IMG/VR virus record: IMGVR_UViG_3300048798_000040
Coordinates: 1-25,590 of that record
From: a virus
Length of the DNA stretch: 25,590 nt
Reading direction: 5' to 3' (one strand)
Shown here: positions 21,375 through 25,590 of the stretch, one piece after another
Position numbering within the stretch: position 1 is the first letter of the stretch
Layout: each line of letters opens with the position of its first letter
The notes under the pieces: generated by a model
What the model was told of the DNA's origin: nothing
What the model saw: the letters and a program-made list of their open reading frames with translations, nothing else
Databases searched by the model: none
Made by a program: the position numbers and the translations under genes

Positions 21375-21528
21375 GGCTTATTATTTAGATGACATCTATG
21401 ATGATTCTTCTACAGCGAAGGAGATTATTATAGTTGATGGTGGACCTGAATGGACTGGTCTATATGATACAGATGAAAATCCTATATATAGGCCCCAGGA
21501 AAAGATAAAGTTTGGATTTCATGCATAA
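21349..21528 (+). CDS. Hypothetical protein, 59 aa
   Basis: ATG 21349 follows GGAG and GAGG and overlaps the previous gene by 26 bases. The product (MNLKTLRPKAYYLDDIYDD start) is acidic and continues uninterrupted to TAA 21526, inside the start of the MazG-like gene. No family is recognised. It bridges a gap that would otherwise be empty. Confidence 0.6.
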   Translation: MNLKTLRPKAYYLDDIYDDSSTAKEIIIVDGGPEWTGLYDTDENPIYRPQEKIKFGFHA

Positions 21529-21922
21529 ACAATTAGAACAATTAAGGGAATTTCATACTGCTGTATCTCAAAAGGTTGGGGGCGAAGGTGCTGCTTTAGG
21601 GCAGCCTTTTATTGCAGATGATAAAATTGCAAACTTTAGGGCCAACTTAATTGAAGAAGAAGCCGGAGAACTTGTTGATGCCCTTAAGAACGAAGATAAA
21701 TATGCGGTGCTAAAAGAGGCATGTGATCTTATTTATGTAGTCTTAGGAATGATTGTTACTTATGATATGCCTATAGAAGAAGCATTTGATCGTGTTCATG
21801 TCAATAATATGTTGAAGTTAACTAACGGTACGATTATTTGTACAGGTAAATTTCAGAAACCAAAGGATCATCCTAAGACTAAACTAGAAGATTTATTTGC
21901 AAAGAGGCTAGATGTAGTTTAA
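21521..21922 (+). CDS. MazG-like nucleotide pyrophosphohydrolase, 133 aa
   Basis: The all-alpha NTP-PPase signature is E-E-E-A-G-E in the second helix and K-E-A-C-D in the third, supplying the metal-binding acids. F-D-R-V-H-V-N-N-M-L-K matches the conserved end. It hydrolyses (d)NTPs to monophosphates; phage versions may remove aberrant nucleotides or lower ppGpp. ATG 21521 (MHKQLEQLREFH) is chosen over TTG 21512. It sits just ahead of the ribonucleotide reductase gene. Confidence 0.85.
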   Translation: MHKQLEQLREFHTAVSQKVGGEGAALGQPFIADDKIANFRANLIEEEAGELVDALKNEDKYAVLKEACDLIYVVLGMIVTYDMPIEEAFDRVHVNNMLKLTNGTIICTGKFQKPKDHPKTKLEDLFAKRLDVV

Positions 21923-21939
21923 CAGAAAGGATAATAACA

Positions 21940-22176
21940 ATGACAAAGACTTTCCGGTTACGCCAACATGCTTATACAAAAGTACCAATTTATTACATAG
22001 AGATGGAATACGTAAATGATGTACCAGATAAGATGGGCGTAATCGGAGGGTGCAGTATTGTGGCTATTGTGTATGATGCCGTAAGAGCAAATCAAATTTT
22101 AGACTTTTTAAAACAACAAGAAGAAGAAAAAGAGAATAATGTCATTCAAGTCGAGCCTAGGTCCATTCAAGAATAA
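21940..22176 (+). CDS. Hypothetical protein, 78 aa
   Basis: AAAGGAT precedes ATG 21940. It has a beta-rich body (MTKTFRLRQHAYTKVPIYY start) and a Glu/Gln-rich charged end. It overlaps the reductase start by 38 bases. No family is recognised. Confidence 0.65.
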   Translation: MTKTFRLRQHAYTKVPIYYIEMEYVNDVPDKMGVIGGCSIVAIVYDAVRANQILDFLKQQEEEKENNVIQVEPRSIQE

Positions 22177-23798
22177 GTTTGCTGAAGATATATTTAGACA
22201 AAAATATAGGCACGATGGATGCCTTACATGGGGAGAATTATGTAATACATTAGTAGATGAAGTTTGTGGTGATTATCTTTCTAATGGAGATAAAGAACAA
22301 TTAAAACACTTCATGCAAGAAATGAAGTTTATCCCAGGAGGGAGATATCTGTATTATGCGGGTCGTAGTAAGCGATATTACAATAATTGTTTTAGAGGTA
22401 CAGAGCAATTCCTGAGCTATAAAGGACTAATTAATTTTAAAGATAACGTAGGGGAATATGTATCTATTCTAAGTCCCGTTTCAAATACGTGGGAGATCGC
22501 TAAGGTTGAGTATTTTGGGAAACAAGTAACAAATAAAATTACTTTCCAAAATATTAGAGGAAAATCCAATAAGAGTTGGGTTGTCTATGCAACGGCAAAT
22601 CATATTTGGCCACTAGTATCAGGAGAGACTACAGATCATCTTATCGTAGGGGATCAAGTTAAAGCAGTATCAACGGCCTTGACAGATTATGGATCACAAG
22701 AAGGTGTCACGCATGGTATGGTGTATGCTGATGGTAATGTACATGAATTAAAAGATTCATTTGCACATCAATTACGATTATGCGGACTAAAAAGGATACA
22801 TAAATCTCATTTTGAAGAAGATTATGTGATTACTTATCCTACATTTGCAAACGGTGACCCTATAGTTTATATTAAATCAAAATATAATCTAAAAGAGTTG
22901 CCTAGAGAAAGTGATCCTATTGAGTATATTATTGGTTTCATTAGGGGTTGGATTGCTCTAGATGGACATAATGGTTTAACTAGACAGATTCATTCTATAC
23001 ATAAGGAAGCCATTGAATTCTTTATTAAGTACGCCCCCTATTGTGGATTTGTTGTAAGTGGAAATATTAAATATACAGACGCGCCTTCAAATTTTGGAGA
23101 TAGGAAACCTCTCTATTGGGTGAATTTTAGTTCACAGTTCCCTGGTTTTAAGGTAGTATCTATTGAAAAGCAGGAGGAAGAAGATGTCTATTGTTTAGTA
23201 GAGCCTAAGCATCATCAGTTTTATTTAGCAAATGGAATTGCCACTTCGAATTGTTATCTTCTTAAGTGCCTTGAAGATTCACGTGAGGATTGGGCAGACC
23301 TTAGTTGGAAAGCAGAACGATGTTTGACAGTGGGCGGCGGCATTGGGTCTGATTATAGTATCTATCGCGCTCGCGGAAGTTATCTGCACGGCACTGGTGG
23401 AACTGCATCTGGCCCAATTTCAAAAATGCGTATGGTCAATGAGATTGGTAGAGAGGTAATTCAAGGGGGTTCTCGAAGATCAGCAATCTACGCCAGTCTT
23501 AATTATAAGCATCAAGATATACAAGAATTTCTTCATGCAAAAGATTGGGCTAAATTAAAGATTGCTGGTACAGATAAGACTTATGCTGATGTAAGAAAAG
23601 AGGACTTTAATTTTCCTTGTCCTTTGGATATGACTAATATTTCCGTGAATTATGATACTTCATGGATCATGAACTATTGGACTAAAGGGGAGCTTGGAGA
23701 AATATTCATGGCTAATTGTAGACAGGCCATGATGGGCGGCGAGCCAGGGTTTAGTTTTAATTTCTTTGAAAAGGAAAAAGAAACATTACGTAATGCCT
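22139..23798 (+). CDS. nrdJ: Ribonucleotide reductase large subunit, class II-like, exon 1 with intein
   Basis: This encodes the first part of the enzyme that makes deoxyribonucleotides. Residues 1-83 are the N-extein (LGPFKNKFAEDIFRQKY), 84-371 an intein, and the C-extein starts at C372. The C-extein carries G-G-G-I-G-S-D, a Gly-rich region and Q-G-G-S-R-R-S-A, as in adenosylcobalamin-type enzymes. No NrdB-like partner gene is seen, which favours class II. The coding stops at 23800 unless the group I intron is removed; splicing joins GCCT to GTACT and restores A-C-T-E-V. Spliced and intein-free, the enzyme would be about 557 residues. The ribosome site is weak. Confidence 0.88.
22388..23251 (+). 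other. Intein in the reductase gene, 288 residues
   Basis: It begins at Cys84 (CFRGTEQFLS, block A), has T-A-N-H (block B) near residue 154, and ends E-P-K-H-H-Q-F-Y-L-A-N-G-I-A-T-S-N (blocks F and G) before Cys372 of the extein. The usual penultimate His is Ser, as in some phage inteins. A LAGLIDADG-like motif (GFIRGWIALDG, about 266-276) keeps the second Asp but has Ala and Leu where I-D-A is usual. It is larger than a mini-intein and smaller than most homing inteins, so the endonuclease may be decaying. It interrupts the protein just before a conserved Cys. Confidence 0.9.
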
Positions 23799-23967
23799 AG
23801 AATGTATGGGCATTTAAAACCTTCTCTGATTGACTTGGAAAGCTGAACATACAGCGACAGGGCGCAAGTTTAAATACAGCGTGAGAGACTAAGCGAGAGG
23901 GACACTTAATTGTGTATGCGATAGTCCAGACTACGATAGGAACTATGTTTGTTACTTATTGTGGTAG
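23799..23967 (+). ncRNA. Group I self-splicing intron in nrdJ, 169 nt, no ORF
   Basis: Exon AATGCCT (23792-23798) pairs with the guide GGGCATT (23808-23814), leaving the standard U-G pair at the 5' splice site. P7 is GACTA (23887-23891) with TAGTC (23922-23926), inside typical R (GAGAGACTA) and S (ATAGTCC) elements. P8 is ACAC/GTGT (23902-23905/23912-23915). The intron ends at G23967, the usual omega-G. Removing it restores reading frame and the conserved A-C-T-E-V. It is short and carries no homing endonuclease. Confidence 0.92.
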
Positions 23968-24845
23968 GTACTGAAGTAACGTCAGAAGATGATTCTGATG
24001 TATGTAATTTAGGGAGCCTTAATTTTGCTAGAATAACATCATTATCTGAATTGGCTGATGTAGTTGATCTTGCTACTAAATTTTTGTTATGTGGTACTTT
24101 AGTTGCAGAAATGCCATATGCTAAGGTTTATGAAACTAGGGAAAAGAATAGACGCCTTGGCCTAGGTATTATGGGTGTTCATGAGTTTAATCTACAGAGA
24201 GGGGATCAATATGAAGTCACTAAGGAATTGCATAGATGGCTTAGTGTATATGAGAGCGCATCTCGAAGTACTGCTAGTAGTTTCAGTAATAAACTTGCTG
24301 TATCTAATCCTGTTGCTTGTAGGGCTGTTGCTCCTACTGGCTCGATTGGTATTCTTGCGTCCACTACAACGGGCATTGAACCTGTGTATGCGGTGGCCAT
24401 TAAGAGACGCTATCTCAAAGGTTCTACATGGAAATACCAATACGTGGTGGATGAAATTGCAAAGGAATTTATCGAACGCTACGGACTTAATCCTGAAGCA
24501 TTAGAATGCTCTGTTGATTTGGCTAAGGATTACCAAAAGCGCATTTCATTTCAGGCCAAAGTACAAGACTTTGTGGATATGGCCATTAGTTCAACCATTA
24601 ATTTACCAGCATGGGGAACTGAATGGAATAATGAAGATCGTGTACAGGAATTTGCTAATACTTTGGCGAAATACGCCCATAGATTGAGGGGCTTTACTGT
24701 ATATCCCGATGGTAGTAGGGGGGGACAGCCTCTTGTCTCAGTTCCTTATAAAGAAGCATTAGATAAACTTGGAGTAGAACTTGAAGAAAATACTGAGCAT
24801 TTTGATAGTTGTGATATTAATGGAACTGGCTATTGTGGCATGTAG
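23968..24845 (+). CDS. nrdJ: Ribonucleotide reductase large subunit, exon 2
   Basis: It continues exon 1 in frame after intron removal: T-E-V-T-S-E-D-D-S-D-V-C-N-L-G-S-L-N, holding the Cys of the active-site radical region, then G-L-G-I-M-G-V-H, A-P-T-G-S-I-G and S-S-T-I-N-L-P. The C-terminus ends C-x3-N-G-T-G-Y-C-G-M, a Cys pair that probably passes electrons from thioredoxin. An ATG at 23949 inside the intron opens the same frame but should not be used. Confidence 0.9.
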
Positions 24846-24852
24846 CCCCTCA

Positions 24853-24915
24853 ATGAATAAACCGTGCTATGATCCAGTAACATTTGACGCGTGGGATTGT
24901 GGTGGACCTAAATGA
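24853..24915 (+). CDS. Doubtful 20-residue ORF
   Basis: MNKPCYDPVTFDAWDCGG and two more residues, with two Cys and no ribosome site. It fills part of the 89-bp gap after the reductase. It may be chance or a small redox peptide. Confidence 0.25.
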   Translation: MNKPCYDPVTFDAWDCGGPK

Positions 24916-24934
24916 AAATAAGAAAGGATAAATA

Positions 24935-25120
24935 ATGAGAGTTAAATGGAAGAAATTCGAGCGCTACACATCAAGTAACCAATTTAGTGAACAGGCTGGC
25001 GCTGGAACACTAATTAATTTCGTATATATCGGTTCTGATGTTGTGGGTGTTGTTAATCATGGGGCCAAGTTTGTGCAAGTCCCTATTGTATACTTAGAGA
25101 CGGATGGTAAAGATGCCTAA
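24935..25120 (+). CDS. Hypothetical protein, 61 aa
   Basis: AAAGGAT precedes ATG 24935. The protein has a basic start (MRVKWKKFERY) and a beta-rich body (FVYIGSDVVGVVN). It could be a small barrel, but no family is recognised. It overlaps the next gene by 8 bases. Confidence 0.7.
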   Translation: MRVKWKKFERYTSSNQFSEQAGAGTLINFVYIGSDVVGVVNHGAKFVQVPIVYLETDGKDA

Positions 25121-25346
25121 TTTTGCAGCAGATGATTTCGAGGCCATAAGGACTAATTTGGAAAAAATCAAGAAAGAGGAACAATTGCCTTCAGAACAAT
25201 CTAAAGGAGAACAACCAGCAGCACCGTTTCCTACGCACGAAGATGATTATTATGGTTGTGGGTACAATATTGAAAAATTGGCAAAGGCACTAAAAGAATG
25301 GAATGATGTTACTACTCCTCCATATCGAATATTACCGGGAATTTAA
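25113..25346 (+). CDS. Hypothetical acidic protein, 77 aa
   Basis: ATG 25113 (MPNFAADDFEAIR) follows GGATGG at a usable distance; ATG 25104 is the alternative. The first half is helical and charged, and the second is Pro/Glu-rich with D-D-Y-Y-G-C-G-Y. No family is recognised. Confidence 0.65.
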   Translation: MPNFAADDFEAIRTNLEKIKKEEQLPSEQSKGEQPAAPFPTHEDDYYGCGYNIEKLAKALKEWNDVTTPPYRILPGI

Positions 25347-25352
25347 GCCAGA

Positions 25353-25553
25353 ATGACTCCATTATTTGTACTTAAGGTTAGCATCAATAAGAATTGTGAG
25401 ATTATCCTTGATAGGGAAGCAGTTAATATTACAGATTTAACCAATCTTCATGAGAACAATGAATACTGCCTCCCTATTGTGGAACTTAAGCAATTGATGT
25501 CAATGCTGCATGAGAAGGCTGCTGAAGTTGAACAGGAAATAAGGAAACTTTAA
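25353..25553 (+). CDS. Hypothetical protein, 66 aa
   Basis: It starts 6 bases after the previous stop without a clear ribosome site. A beta-like N-terminal half is followed by a coiled-coil-like C-terminal helix (LMSMLHEKAAEVEQEIRKL). No family is recognised. Confidence 0.65.
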   Translation: MTPLFVLKVSINKNCEIILDREAVNITDLTNLHENNEYCLPIVELKQLMSMLHEKAAEVEQEIRKL

Positions 25554-25590
25554 TGAAAATTAATGTAGAGCTTTATACTAATCTTATTAC
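25553..25590 (+). CDS. Start of a gene cut by the window edge
   Basis: ATG 25553 overlaps the previous TAA (TAATG) and follows AAGGAAAC. Twelve codons are visible (MKINVELYTNLI). Nothing can be said about its function. Confidence 0.5.
   Translation, partial: MKINVELYTNLI

Noticed and set aside
23949-23967. Independent start of a truncated reductase at ATG 23949
   Set aside because: The ATG lies within the group I intron and no ribosome site precedes it; the conserved sequence begins only at the exon 2 border.

Overview
This looks like part of the genome of a tailed bacteriophage, or less likely a prophage. Every convincing gene lies on the + strand, and the genes are short, tightly packed and often joined by ATGA or TAATG stop/start overlaps. 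The middle and right hold a virus-type DNA replication and nucleotide-metabolism module. Shine-Dalgarno sites (AGGAGG, AAGGAG) and two sigma70-type promoters (TTGACA-17-TACTAT and TTGACA-17-TATAAT) indicate a bacterial host. The DUF1289-like protein leans towards a proteobacterial host, but this is weak. No capsid, tail, terminase, lysis or integrase gene is visible.

Left end (1-2650): two blocks of a hexanucleotide array, TCTNGG, where N is C, G or T and never A. A nearly constant header of about 38 bp divides the array into units. In the frame with a Shine-Dalgarno site and ATG, each unit encodes MNAGLLRAGLDS followed by (Ser-X)n, with X = Gly, Arg or Trp. Neighbouring units are mostly joined by ATGA stop/start overlaps. 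Seven units are seen, and the array runs off the left edge. Between the blocks lie a good promoter, a 22-codon membrane microORF, an aberrant tRNA-like gene, about 320 nt of hairpin-rich non-coding sequence, a terminator-like hairpin and a conserved-looking phage gene (1169-1498). That gene's 3' end is identical to the joint used between array units, so the array may have been seeded there. This array is the strongest candidate for something undescribed.

Accessory region (2657-5814): small genes, mostly of unknown function, including a membrane microprotein, a zinc-ribbon-like protein, a GC-rich outlier gene, a cytidine/dCMP deaminase-like enzyme, and a well-translated 159-aa protein followed by a foldable three-way-junction RNA.

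Replication module (5836-16457): a large unknown protein with a Cys cluster, a zinc metallopeptidase of M20/M28/M42 type, a TOPRIM primase, a DnaB/gp4-type helicase, a nucleotidyltransferase-like protein, and a family A DNA polymerase with a proofreading domain and an unusual four-Cys insertion. Four tandem small genes of similar design follow, then a metallophosphoesterase.

Recombination and nucleotide module (16631-25590): a consensus promoter drives a protein with an SSB-like acidic tail. Then come a Cas4/RecB-like Fe-S nuclease, a resolvase-like nuclease, a second phosphoesterase, a DUF1937-like protein, a MazG-like pyrophosphohydrolase, and a probable class II ribonucleotide reductase. 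The reductase gene is interrupted twice, by a 288-residue intein and by a 169-nt group I intron. Together these genes would supply dNTPs, replicate the genome and process its ends and junctions.
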